From contig JAZQJG010000036.1 in the NCBI GenBank assembly GCA_045541535.1, positions 1 to 22,322 of the forward strand: a stretch of 22,322 nt of DNA, in the 5' to 3' direction. Every line of letters starts with the position of its first letter. Positions within the stretch are counted from its first letter, which is position 1. Source of the stretch: Firm-08 sp045541535 (GTDB lineage Bacteria; Bacillota; Clostridia; Oscillospirales; QAKW01). Positions 16,261-22,322 of the stretch are shown in pieces. The notes beneath the pieces were generated by a model that saw only the letters and a program-made list of their open reading frames with translations, had not been told where the DNA came from and ran no database searches. A program made the translations under genes and the position numbers.

Positions 16261-16356
16261 AAATCCACATCCGTTTCGTTTTCTTCCGGAGCAACATTTG
16301 GCTATAGTGCCGGATGGGATTATTACTCAAAGCCTATTGAACTATTTTCTTGGTAG
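16258..16356 (+). pseudogene. C-terminal remnant of a lost gene
   Basis: An open frame with no start of its own, beginning just after the 16236-16260 palindrome, encodes about 32 residues (including SGATFGYSAGWDYYSKPIE) and ends in TAG at 16354-16356. The TAG is part of the ribosome binding region of the membrane protein gene at 16366, the spacing expected for two coupled genes. It looks like the 3' end of a gene whose body was lost. The aromatic, glycine-rich tail could come from a secreted or polymorphic-toxin-like protein, but I cannot name it. Confidence 0.35.
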
Positions 16357-16365
16357 GTGAGTTGT

Positions 16366-16845
16366 ATGTCATTTTCATACTCAATTTATTTTAGAGGCGC
16401 AATGCTGATTCCATTATTAGCAAGTGTTTTCTTTTTTGGAATATTTATAAAGCAACTTGTGGTTTTGATACGAGAAATTGTAAACAAAAAAATTAAAGAC
16501 GAGACCATCTTCTTTTTGCTAATGCTTTTGAGCGTGTGTTGTTTTTCTTATTATTACCACGGAGCACAACTTATCAGCAGCGGCATTTATCTGATTTCTG
16601 AAAAAGAAAGCGATGCCATTGAAATCCACGGAACAATAGAAGAAATCTATGGTTTAGATGATTTGGAATTTCCGAGATTAAAGAGTGAACATGGTCGTGG
16701 AGAACCAAACGGTGTTTGCTTTGTGATTAACGATATCAAATGCAAGGCAATCACCCGTGGAGATTTTAAAGTCGGAGACACCGTAATTATTCAATATTTG
16801 CCAAAAAGCAAATACGTCTTGGCAATAAGGCACAAAAGGACATAA
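16366..16845 (+). CDS. Small membrane protein with C-terminal soluble domain, unknown function
   Basis: A 159-residue protein I do not recognise by name. Residues ~12-37 (MLIPLLASVFFFGIFI) and ~50-68 (IFFLLMLLSVCCFSYYY) are probable membrane helices. Residues ~80-159 form a beta-rich soluble part containing HGTIEEIYGLDDLEFPR and ending GDTVIIQYLPKSKYVLAI, which looks like a small OB- or SH3-like barrel. The ATG at 16366 follows AGGTGA by 5 nt. Codon use is A/T-rich, unlike the metabolic operons to the left. It directly follows a decayed coding tail, so it may be an orphan immunity-type or accessory membrane protein. That role is speculative. Confidence 0.7.
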   Translation: MSFSYSIYFRGAMLIPLLASVFFFGIFIKQLVVLIREIVNKKIKDETIFFLLMLLSVCCFSYYYHGAQLISSGIYLISEKESDAIEIHGTIEEIYGLDDLEFPRLKSEHGRGEPNGVCFVINDIKCKAITRGDFKVGDTVIIQYLPKSKYVLAIRHKRT

Positions 16846-16852
16846 CAAGAAC

Positions 16853-16953
16853 AGGCCAGAACACAGAGGGACGGGTCTCTCGTGTTATCTGAATTTTCTC
16901 ACAACATTAACAACACAACAGAGCTGTCCCCTTGTGTTCTGTGTGTTCTGGAC
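16853..16953. repeat. ~100-bp imperfect inverted repeat element
   Basis: The left end (GGCCAGAACACAGAGGGACG from 16854) and the right end (GTCCCCTTGTGTTC from 16925, then TGTGTTCTGGACC) are imperfect inverse copies around an AT-rich middle. It carries the ACACAAGGGGAC words of the family and looks like a larger paired unit of two repeats. It fills most of the gap between the genes at 16366 and 16993. Confidence 0.55.
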
Positions 16954-16992
16954 CAATAGTTGTTAGGAATGTGCGAATTGTGGGGTGAAAAT

Positions 16993-17604
16993 TTGAAAAT
17001 TAGCAATATTAGTATAAAAAACGAAGGATACGTTTACTGCAAATCAAGTTTTTATTCTGCCCAAGATAGTTTATCCGCTTATTCGTGTTATTCTTTTTCA
17101 CGAGGTATAAACAAGTTGATTGGTGAAATCGACTCAGGTAATTGGGCCATAAGCTATTTGCTGTCTATGTATAAACATCGGCCAGAAGATTTTGTTCTGT
17201 TTGAGCAGCCTAAAGTTACCGTAAATAACAAGCGGATTTCATTAAATGAATTATCAGAGTTTTCTTGTTATATGGATAAATTAGATCCTTTGTTTTCCAC
17301 TACCAATTCCGTAAAAGAACATATAATACAAGGCTTAGAACATAGCAAATTGAACTGTTCATATGATGATATTAAGCGTCTGTTTTATATAGATAGTGAA
17401 CGTTTTGAACGTTCCATCAACGGTGTTGGAAACGAAATTTTTAAAGCAATGGCAGCCATAGAATTTTCCTATGGAAAAGAAATATTTTGTTTTCCTTGGT
17501 TGAGTAATAAGCGCTTTGAAAGTTATCATGAAAACTTGATTACCTTATTGAAAATATTAGAAAGTTTGGAAAAAACAGTTGTTATTCCTATTGGACAACC
17601 CTAA
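16993..17604 (+). CDS. Unknown protein with a degenerate ABC-ATPase-like layout
   Basis: A 203-residue protein from a TTG start at 16993, which has GGGGTGA 5 nt upstream; the in-frame ATG at 16969 lacks proper spacing. The segment GINKLIGEIDSGNWAISYLL sits where an ABC ATPase would have Walker A, but the GK[S/T] signature is missing. KEHIIQGLEH resembles the post-Q-loop helix, and KEIFCFPWLSNKRFESY followed by VVIPIGQP looks like the Walker B and H-loop region, also without the key acids. My reading is a pseudo-ABC or ABC-derived protein that no longer hydrolyses ATP. Confidence in the gene is good, in the fold low. AT-rich, with unknown neighbours. Confidence 0.65.
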   Translation: MKISNISIKNEGYVYCKSSFYSAQDSLSAYSCYSFSRGINKLIGEIDSGNWAISYLLSMYKHRPEDFVLFEQPKVTVNNKRISLNELSEFSCYMDKLDPLFSTTNSVKEHIIQGLEHSKLNCSYDDIKRLFYIDSERFERSINGVGNEIFKAMAAIEFSYGKEIFCFPWLSNKRFESYHENLITLLKILESLEKTVVIPIGQP

Positions 17605-17634
17605 CAGAACATGCAATCAGGGGAGATGAGTTTA

Positions 17635-18288
17635 GTGAAGCTTCAAATCATTTCGGTTATTTTGGGAGATTGTAATTATTACGGAGAACAATATAAACAG
17701 TTTAATCAGATACTTATGCGAGAAGCCTCTTCTGTATGTGAACATTGTGTTCGTTCAATTTGTTATGATAATCAATTTGATTGTAAACGGTTAAATTTGA
17801 TTTGTACTGACAATCCAAAAAAAGAAAGCATCAAATTCAATGGAGTATTAAGTATTGATGTACCATTTTCTCACAAGTATTTTGAGTATAGTGTTGCTGA
17901 AAAAGAAAAGTATTTGTTTACGTTGGTAAAAAATGCGTTATACCAAGTGTTTGTAGAACGACACTGGAACATATCCCTTTTACTTTGTTTGGATGAATAT
18001 GAGAAAAATCGCTTTATTTCCGAGTTCATCACTCAACTCAAATGTAAGCATAAAGCGTATCAAGCAATTGTGTGCTGTGAACAATCACTGCAACAAGCAA
18101 AATTTTATTTACAAATTTACGAAAAAAATGTTTTATTGAAACAGGTAGATCTGTTTGCTTGTGCTCCAAATGTAATGGACTATAATCGATATTTGGGTAA
18201 ATTGCAGTGGAATAAGGAAGATACCATTATCCTATATGGAAAAAATGGGGAAATACAATGCACAACCAATCTGGGGACGGTTCTCTGA
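17635..18288 (+). CDS. Unknown protein whose 3' end runs into a repeat
   Basis: About 217 residues from a GTG at 17635, preceded by GGGGAGA at 8 nt; an ATG at 17611 is in frame but has no site. I do not recognise the family. Features are LQIISVILGDCNYYGEQY at the start, a Cys-containing stretch CEHCVRSIC, a central FVERHWNISLLLCLDEYEK and an alternating alpha/beta look. The last residues (NLGTVL) and the stop are encoded by a GGGGACGGTTC repeat copy (18273-18283), so the native C-terminus may have been replaced. It lies 30 bp after the pseudo-ABC-like gene and is probably cotranscribed with it. The binding site GGGGA also lies in a CAATCAGGGGA repeat word. Confidence 0.6.
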   Translation: MKLQIISVILGDCNYYGEQYKQFNQILMREASSVCEHCVRSICYDNQFDCKRLNLICTDNPKKESIKFNGVLSIDVPFSHKYFEYSVAEKEKYLFTLVKNALYQVFVERHWNISLLLCLDEYEKNRFISEFITQLKCKHKAYQAIVCCEQSLQQAKFYLQIYEKNVLLKQVDLFACAPNVMDYNRYLGKLQWNKEDTIILYGKNGEIQCTTNLGTVL

Positions 18289-18289
18289 T

Positions 18290-18337
18290 GAACACAAGGG
18301 GACGGTTCCAACACAACAGAACCGTCCCCTTGTGTTC
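18290..18337. repeat. Perfect 19-bp inverted repeat of the GGGGACGGTTC family
   Basis: GAACACAAGGGGACGGTTC (18290-18308) and its exact inverse (18319-18337) flank a 10-nt loop. A partial extra copy (GGGGACGGTTC, 18273-18283) lies just before it. This is the cleanest member of the family and looks like a complete palindromic mobile unit. Confidence 0.9.
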
Positions 18338-18445
18338 GTGAAACTCACGATGAAGGATTTCCACACTATCATCCCACTAGAAAGCACACCGGCTATCGCT
18401 CTATACATTTGTGGTATTTATATTAGATTCAAGGAAGGTTTTGCT

Positions 18446-18988
18446 ATGAACGAAAAGGTATTTAATGTGTTTGATGCGGATATCTCCACTAAAGCACAAT
18501 ATAAGAATTTTATTATTCACATGGTGGAAAACAGCAGTTTCTTTTCTGTTGTATATTTCAAATATCAAAAGCATGGTAAGACCAGCGCCATCGGTAAAGA
18601 GTTTGCGGATGCACTGAACCCGTACAAGGTAAGATCGTATACCACCAACATGTGGCCTTGCAACTTTACAATGGATAATCGATGCCAGAACAAGGTGGTT
18701 TTATACCGTTGTTGTCCGGAAGTGATTGAAACACTTTTGCGTTTGAATAGTATATGGGACTGGGATCATCCGGCACCGATGGACCTTTGTTTTTATAAAT
18801 CTGAGTATTGTTGGTTTGCAAGTATAGGACATGAAAACATATCCTATCTGTATTGTGCGGAAGATGAGGAAAAAGAATTTGAGCAGATAGGGATTGATCT
18901 AACGTATGAGAGAACCATATCGGAAAATTCTCTGTTTTTCCTTTCTTATTTTCGTTCTGGTACTGTGAAAAAACCGTATTGGAATTAA
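18446..18988 (+). CDS. Unknown soluble protein, possibly immunity-like
   Basis: A 180-residue soluble protein without signal peptide or membrane segment. I start it at the ATG 18446 because AAGGAAGG lies 7 nt upstream; the open frame runs further left, but that part is translated from the repeat at 18290-18337. Motifs are NVFDADISTKAQYKNFIIHM at the start, LNSIWDWDHPAPMDLCFYKS in the middle and a Trp-rich YCWFASIGHENISYLY. Similar small Clostridia proteins of unknown role are, from memory, often found as orphans in variable islands and may be immunity proteins. The codon use is A/T-rich. The gene is well supported; the function is not known. Confidence 0.75.
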   Translation: MNEKVFNVFDADISTKAQYKNFIIHMVENSSFFSVVYFKYQKHGKTSAIGKEFADALNPYKVRSYTTNMWPCNFTMDNRCQNKVVLYRCCPEVIETLLRLNSIWDWDHPAPMDLCFYKSEYCWFASIGHENISYLYCAEDEEKEFEQIGIDLTYERTISENSLFFLSYFRSGTVKKPYWN

Positions 18989-19009
18989 CCGGCCAATCAG
19001 TCCAATCAC

Positions 19010-19232
19010 AACGCAAGGGAACGGTTCTATTGTTTTTAAGGTCAGGAACGGTTCTTTGACACCAAAAAACTTAACACAAGGGGACGGTTCAACTTAACAC
19101 AAGGGGACGGTTCTATTGTGTTGACAGCCCCAGGCCGTTACGAACAGGCAATCAGGGGACGATCCCCAACACAAGGGGACGGTTCTATTGTGTTTAAGGT
19201 CAGGAACGGTTCTTTGACCCCAAAAAACTTAA
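19010..19232. repeat. Cluster of direct and tandem GGGGACGGTTC repeats
   Basis: Two 65-bp direct repeats (19010-19074 and 19168-19232) differ at 4 positions. Between them a 23-bp unit is in perfect tandem (19068-19090, 19091-19113). GGGGACGGTTC cores lie at 19080, 19103 and 19175, and each of the latter two forms an AACACAA/TTGTGTT hairpin. CAATCAGGGGA recurs at 19149. This fills most of the gene-free stretch 18989-19371. Confidence 0.9.
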
Positions 19233-19267
19233 ACAGGGCAGGAGAAATTTCTCCTGCCCTGTTTTTG
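19231..19267 (+). terminator. Strong terminator at the end of the accessory island
   Basis: A perfect palindrome (19231-19264) with stems AACAGGGCAGGAGA and its inverse and loop AATT, followed by TTTTT on the plus strand. The A-rich left flank could make it work in both directions. Confidence 0.85.
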
Positions 19268-19272
19268 TAGAA

Positions 19273-19318
19273 AAGAACCGAAAAAAAGAGCCCCCCTCAT
19301 TTCAACATAAGGGGGGCC
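19273..19318 (-). terminator. Terminator of the third AraC gene
   Basis: On the minus strand a GGCCCCCCTTAT arm pairs with ATGAGGGGGGC (one mismatch) and is followed by TCTTTTTTT. It starts about 54 bp after the stop codon of the AraC gene at 19372. Confidence 0.75.
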
Positions 19319-19371
19319 AAGTGGTTTATCCTCTTAAAAGCGGCTTAATTTAATGAGATTGGCCAAGAGGC

Positions 19372-20151
19372 TTATTGTCTTGCTTTGCGGAAGGCGCCGG
19401 GGGTTTCCCCGGTGACGGACTTAAACTGTCGGATAAAATGGTACTGATCATTATAGCCAAGCATTTCCGCCACGTCCCTAAGGGTGGGCTGCTCGTCGGA
19501 GAGCAACAGGCTTTTGGCATAGCTGATCTTGGCCTCAATCACGTCCTGCAGGGGAGAGGTGCCGAACACCGATTTGTATACGGCGTGAAAACGGGAGGGA
19601 CTCAGGGAGGCCAGCGCCGCCATCTCCGCCACCGTCCAGCGTTGCTCGGGACGGGAGAGAATGTGCTGGCGCAGCTTGTAGAGTTTATAGCGTTCCCGCC
19701 GCTGTACCACGGTAATGGGGGGCTTGGGCTCCAGGGCGCGGGCCAACTTTATAACGAATTCTTTGACATAACCCTCCATCAGTTCTCCCCGATGAGGGTT
19801 TTCGGAAAAATGTTCCATTTCCAGCCGTTGAAAAACTTCGGAAATGAAATCGGTGGTGTGGGGATAGAGCAGGGTATTCTGCGGGATGCCGTACCGCTCC
19901 AAAAGATAGGCCAAAGAGGCGTCGGTGTGCATCCAGTTATGAATGACCGACTGAGAGGAGCGAAACCATTGGGGCGTACCGGGACTGTAAAAAATGCAGG
20001 CGCCCGGACGTGCCTGAATCACCTGATCGCCGAATCGGAATTGGGCGGCGGTGGTGAAGTGTAAAAAGGTATATTCCTCCAGTCCCTCGGGACGGGAGAT
20101 GAGGAAGCCGGCTTTTTCCGGCCAGTCGTGTCTGATGCCGCTGATTATCAT
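19372..20151 (-). CDS. AraC-family regulator, divergent from the GH2 glycosidase
   Basis: A 259-residue regulator. The N-terminal cupin part (FGDQVIQARPGACIFYSPG) is the likely sugar sensor. The C-terminal AraC domain has HTH 1 VAEMAALASLSPSRFHAVY, HTH 2 RDVAEMLGYNDQYHFIRQF and the ending TGETPGAFRKARQ. I start it at the ATG 20149-20151, preceded by GGGTGA; the frame stays open further upstream without a start of quality. It faces the GH2 gene across 117 bp and is its probable activator. Base composition returns here to that of the metabolic operons, so the AT-rich island ends between 19232 and 19372. Confidence 0.92.
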   Translation of the reverse strand: MIISGIRHDWPEKAGFLISRPEGLEEYTFLHFTTAAQFRFGDQVIQARPGACIFYSPGTPQWFRSSQSVIHNWMHTDASLAYLLERYGIPQNTLLYPHTTDFISEVFQRLEMEHFSENPHRGELMEGYVKEFVIKLARALEPKPPITVVQRRERYKLYKLRQHILSRPEQRWTVAEMAALASLSPSRFHAVYKSVFGTSPLQDVIEAKISYAKSLLLSDEQPTLRDVAEMLGYNDQYHFIRQFKSVTGETPGAFRKARQ

Positions 20152-20167
20152 TTTTATCACCCATTTC

Positions 20168-20196
20168 AGTGTAACCGAAACAGTAGGATTTGTCAA
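20168..20196 (-). promoter_or_regulatory. Promoter of the third AraC gene
   Basis: On the minus strand, TTGACA (20191-20196), a 17-bp spacer and TACACT (20168-20173), close to the start codon, so the leader is short. No equally clear promoter for the GH2 gene is visible on the plus strand, as expected if it needs an activator. Confidence 0.6.
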
Positions 20197-20268
20197 TTTA
20201 TTCAGTAGAAAAAATCATTTATTTTCCAAAGGAATATATTTACAATTAAAACAAAGGAGTGATATGAT

Positions 20269-21966
20269 ATGCAAATTCCAAGAGCTGAACATCCCCGCCC
20301 GCAATTTGAACGTGAAAACTGGATCAACCTCAACGGTAGTTGGCAGTTTGAGATTGATCAGGGCCGTAGCGGCGTGGAGAGAAAATTGTTTGAAGAGGGC
20401 GTTTCTCTTTCCGACACCATCACCGTACCCTTCTGCCCGGAAAGTAAACTCTCCGGTGTGGAATATAAGGATTTTATGTTAGGAGTATGGTACAAGCGCA
20501 AGGTGACCCTTGCAAAGCTTTCCGGCAAAGTCAACCTCCATTTCGGCGCCGTAGATTATCATTGCAGAGCCTACGTAAACGGTGCCTTCGCCGGCGAACA
20601 TAAGGGTGGATACGTTTCTTTTTCTTTCGACGTTACCCATTTGTTGCGTGAGGGTGAAAACGAGATCTGCGTATATGCCGAGGACGACAGCCGTGAGAGT
20701 TTGATCCCTTCGGGTAAACAGTCTGCCCGTTTTAACTCCTACGGTTGTTACTATACCCGTACCACGGGTATTTGGCAGACGGTTTGGCTGGAATTTATGC
20801 CCGACACCTATGTGGATAAGGTGAAGTTTTATCCCAACATTACCGACAGCAGTGTGACGGTTGCGGCTGATCTGGTTGGGTGTGAGGGTTTTACCTGCGA
20901 AATTTCCTTTGACGGGAAAAAGATGGGTGAGTATAAGACCGAGCGTGCGACAGGCCAACTCACTTTTAACGTTCCCTTGGCCGAAAAACATTTGTGGGAA
21001 GTGGGTAAAGGAAACCTGTATGACGTAATCTTCACCTTCGGCGACGATAAGGTACACAGTTATTTCGGTTTGCGCCAGGTGCGTCTGGACGGTATGAAAT
21101 TCCTGATTAACGAAAAAAGCGTGTTTCAGCGTTTGATTCTGGATCAGGGCTTTTATCCCGACGGTATTTATACCGCGCCCACCGATGCCGATCTGAAAAA
21201 GGATATTGAACTGTCTTTGGCGATGGGCTTCAACGGCGCCCGTTTGCACGAAAAGGTGTTTGAAGAACGCTTTTTGTATCACGCCGATCAGATGGGTTAT
21301 ATCGTGTGGGGTGAATACCCCGATTGGGGGCTGGATCACACCCGCGACGATAACGTTTACGGCATTATCCCCGAATGGATCGAAGAGGTGGAGCGTGATT
21401 TCAACCATCCCTCCATCGTCGGCTGGTGTCCTCATAATGAGACCTGGCGGATCAACGATTGCCGTTGTTATGCTCCCTCTATTGCGATGGTCTATGACGT
21501 GACCAAGGCAATGGATCCCACCCGTCCTTGTATTGATACCAGCGGCGGTTTCCACGCAAAAACCGATATTTTTGACGTTCACGATTACGATCAGGATCCC
21601 GCTCATTTTAAGGAAAAATATGACCGTCTGATGAGCGAGGGCTATCTCCACGATCGCTTTGAAAAGGTGGAGACCTATCGCGGTGAGGCAACCTTCGTCA
21701 GCGAATACGGCGGCATTGCCTGGGATCTGGATGGCGGTGGTTGGGGCTATGGTCAAGGTCCTGCCACCTTGGAAGAGTTTTACGAACGTTATCAAGGACT
21801 GACGGATGCTCTCTTGGATAATAGCTGTATGTTCGGCCTTTGCTATACCCAACTTACCGACGTTGAGCAGGAGCAAAACGGCTTGTACACCTATGATCGC
21901 AAACCCAAGTTTGATATCCCCCGTATGCATGCCATTATGTCCCGCAAGGCGGCTATTGAAGACTAA
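20269..21966 (+). CDS. Glycoside hydrolase family 2 (beta-galactosidase/beta-glucuronidase-like)
   Basis: A 565-residue GH2 enzyme, the short three-domain form: a jelly-roll sugar-binding domain (residues ~1-180; WINLNGSWQFEID, YYTRTTGIWQTVWLE), an immunoglobulin-like domain (~180-275) and a TIM barrel (from ~285). The acid/base is Glu391 in HNETW and the nucleophile is Glu479 in VSEYGG. There is no signal peptide, so it acts inside the cell on imported oligosaccharides. AGGAG precedes the ATG at 20269. It faces an AraC regulator, the same layout as the GH20 locus. Sequence alone does not separate galactosidase, glucuronidase and mannosidase-like specificities; I see no clear glucuronate-binding NxK motif. 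Confidence 0.93.
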   Translation: MQIPRAEHPRPQFERENWINLNGSWQFEIDQGRSGVERKLFEEGVSLSDTITVPFCPESKLSGVEYKDFMLGVWYKRKVTLAKLSGKVNLHFGAVDYHCRAYVNGAFAGEHKGGYVSFSFDVTHLLREGENEICVYAEDDSRESLIPSGKQSARFNSYGCYYTRTTGIWQTVWLEFMPDTYVDKVKFYPNITDSSVTVAADLVGCEGFTCEISFDGKKMGEYKTERATGQLTFNVPLAEKHLWEVGKGNLYDVIFTFGDDKVHSYFGLRQVRLDGMKFLINEKSVFQRLILDQGFYPDGIYTAPTDADLKKDIELSLAMGFNGARLHEKVFEERFLYHADQMGYIVWGEYPDWGLDHTRDDNVYGIIPEWIEEVERDFNHPSIVGWCPHNETWRINDCRCYAPSIAMVYDVTKAMDPTRPCIDTSGGFHAKTDIFDVHDYDQDPAHFKEKYDRLMSEGYLHDRFEKVETYRGEATFVSEYGGIAWDLDGGGWGYGQGPATLEEFYERYQGLTDALLDNSCMFGLCYTQLTDVEQEQNGLYTYDRKPKFDIPRMHAIMSRKAAIED

Positions 21967-21985
21967 ATATGATCCCCCCTACGTA

Positions 21986-22019
21986 GGTAGGTTGGGCTTA
22001 GGGATAAGCCCAACCTACC
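21986..22019. repeat. 15-bp perfect hairpin after the GH2 gene
   Basis: Arms 21986-22000 and 22005-22019 (GGTAGGTTGGGCTTA and its inverse) around loop GGGA. It starts 20 bp after the GH2 stop but has no T-run on either strand, so it is not a typical terminator. It is the first of a series of hairpins that fills the gene-free stretch 21967-22322. Confidence 0.9.
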
Positions 22020-22024
22020 ATGAT

Positions 22025-22107
22025 ATCCATTTGCTCTGCAAATGGATGAAATACGGCAAAGCCGTATGATATAGGCTACGCCTATGATATATTTTCTTCG
22101 AAAATAT
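22025..22107. repeat. Tandem array of four different hairpins with 3-nt spacers
   Basis: Perfect hairpins lie at 22025-22047 (10-bp stem), 22051-22067 (7), 22071-22085 (6) and 22089-22107 (8), each with a 3-nt loop. Every stem begins and ends with AT, and the stems are separated by exactly GAA, GAT and GAT. Arm sequences differ from hairpin to hairpin, so the unit that repeats is the architecture and not the sequence. Confidence 0.9.
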
Positions 22108-22113
22108 GAAGGA

Positions 22114-22322
22114 ATAATGGTTGTGGTTTGTCGAAACAGTAACTTCTATTACTGTTTCGACGCCAAATCTTCGATTTGGTTACAAATTTTCAAGGAAAAT
22201 TTGACCAAACCCATTGCAATGATTGTCGTGCAGAATTAAATTTGTATAATTTAATTCTGCATAGCCGATAAAAATCGGCTGTCGAAACGCTCCAGAGCGT
22301 TTCGCCATACTACAACCATTAT
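22114..22322. repeat. ~209-bp hairpin-packed element bounded by inverted repeats
   Basis: The left end ATAATGGTTGTGGT (22114-22127) is mirrored by ACTACAACCATTAT (22309-22322), 13 of 14 matching. Inside are hairpins at 22130-22161 (13 bp), 22163-22179 (7), 22183-22203 (9), 22230-22260 (13), 22263-22280 (7) and 22283-22304 (9). The first and last both carry GTCGAAAC. No open frame fits. It could be a MITE-like unit or a structured RNA, and may continue past the window. Confidence 0.75.

Noticed and set aside
18236..18445. N-terminal extension of the protein starting at 18446
   Set aside because: Much of the extension is translated from the 18290-18337 inverted repeat, and the ATG at 18446 has a good ribosome binding site.
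19010..19232. Repeat cluster as a CRISPR array
   Set aside because: Repeat units differ in length and spacing, spacers contain the same repeat words, and no cas gene is present.
20479..21930. Long open frame on the minus strand (483 codons) opposite the GH2 gene
   Set aside because: It is antisense to a GH2 gene with intact catalytic motifs, its translation has no recognisable motif, and no ribosome binding site fits. It is a by-product of codon bias.
21986..22019. GH2 transcription terminator
   Set aside because: The stem is strong but neither side has a T-run, so a Rho-independent role is not supported.
22025..22322. Hairpin array as an integron attC array or tRNA cluster
   Set aside because: No integrase, no attC core sites or cassette genes, and none of the hairpin sets folds as a tRNA cloverleaf with an acceptor, anticodon and T arm.

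Overview
The window looks like chromosomal DNA from a strictly anaerobic, probably gut-associated Clostridia (Oscillospirales-like) bacterium. The evidence is a rubrerythrin/PerR oxidative-stress pair, a TmcAL/acetate kinase pair, a glycyl radical enzyme with its activase, GH20 and GH2 glycosidases each facing an AraC-type regulator, AGGAGG-type ribosome binding sites and sigma-A-like promoters. Taxonomy is inferred from gene content only.

Layout. (1) 1-984, minus strand: perR followed by rbr, which is cut by the window edge. (2) 1026-3636: a GH20 hexosaminidase divergent from an AraC regulator. (3) 3670-6170: tmcAL divergent from ackA; both act on acetate. (4) 6237-9365: a three-gene sugar operon (TIM-barrel isomerase/epimerase, Gfo/Idh/MocA dehydrogenase, ROK kinase) with its own promoter and terminator, followed by an SDR gene. 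(5) 10152-15927: an AraC regulator divergent from a four-gene unit: DMT-type transporter, glycyl radical enzyme (GRE), aldo/keto reductase and GRE activase. (6) 15928-19267: an AT-rich accessory island with four unrecognised proteins, a possible 22-codon minigene and a decayed reading-frame tail, peppered with palindromic repeats built on GGGGACGGTTC and ACACAAGGGG. (7) 19273-21966: a third AraC regulator divergent from a GH2 glycosidase. (8) 21986-22322: no gene; a dense run of unrelated perfect hairpins, the last ~209 bp bounded by inverted repeats.

How they work together. Regions 2, 4, 5 and 7 are sugar-acquisition and fermentation modules. The glycosidases release amino sugars or galactosides/glucuronides, the ROK, oxidoreductase and isomerase genes process a monosaccharide, and acetate kinase yields ATP. 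The most interesting enzyme module is the GRE operon. The GRE has the glycyl radical motif and a candidate active-site Cys, but lacks the Glu two residues later that dehydratase-type GREs use. Its substrate cannot be read from the sequence. The most unusual DNA is the hairpin mosaic at the right end and the GGGGACGGTTC repeat family in the island, where repeat copies reach into gene ends and upstream regions.
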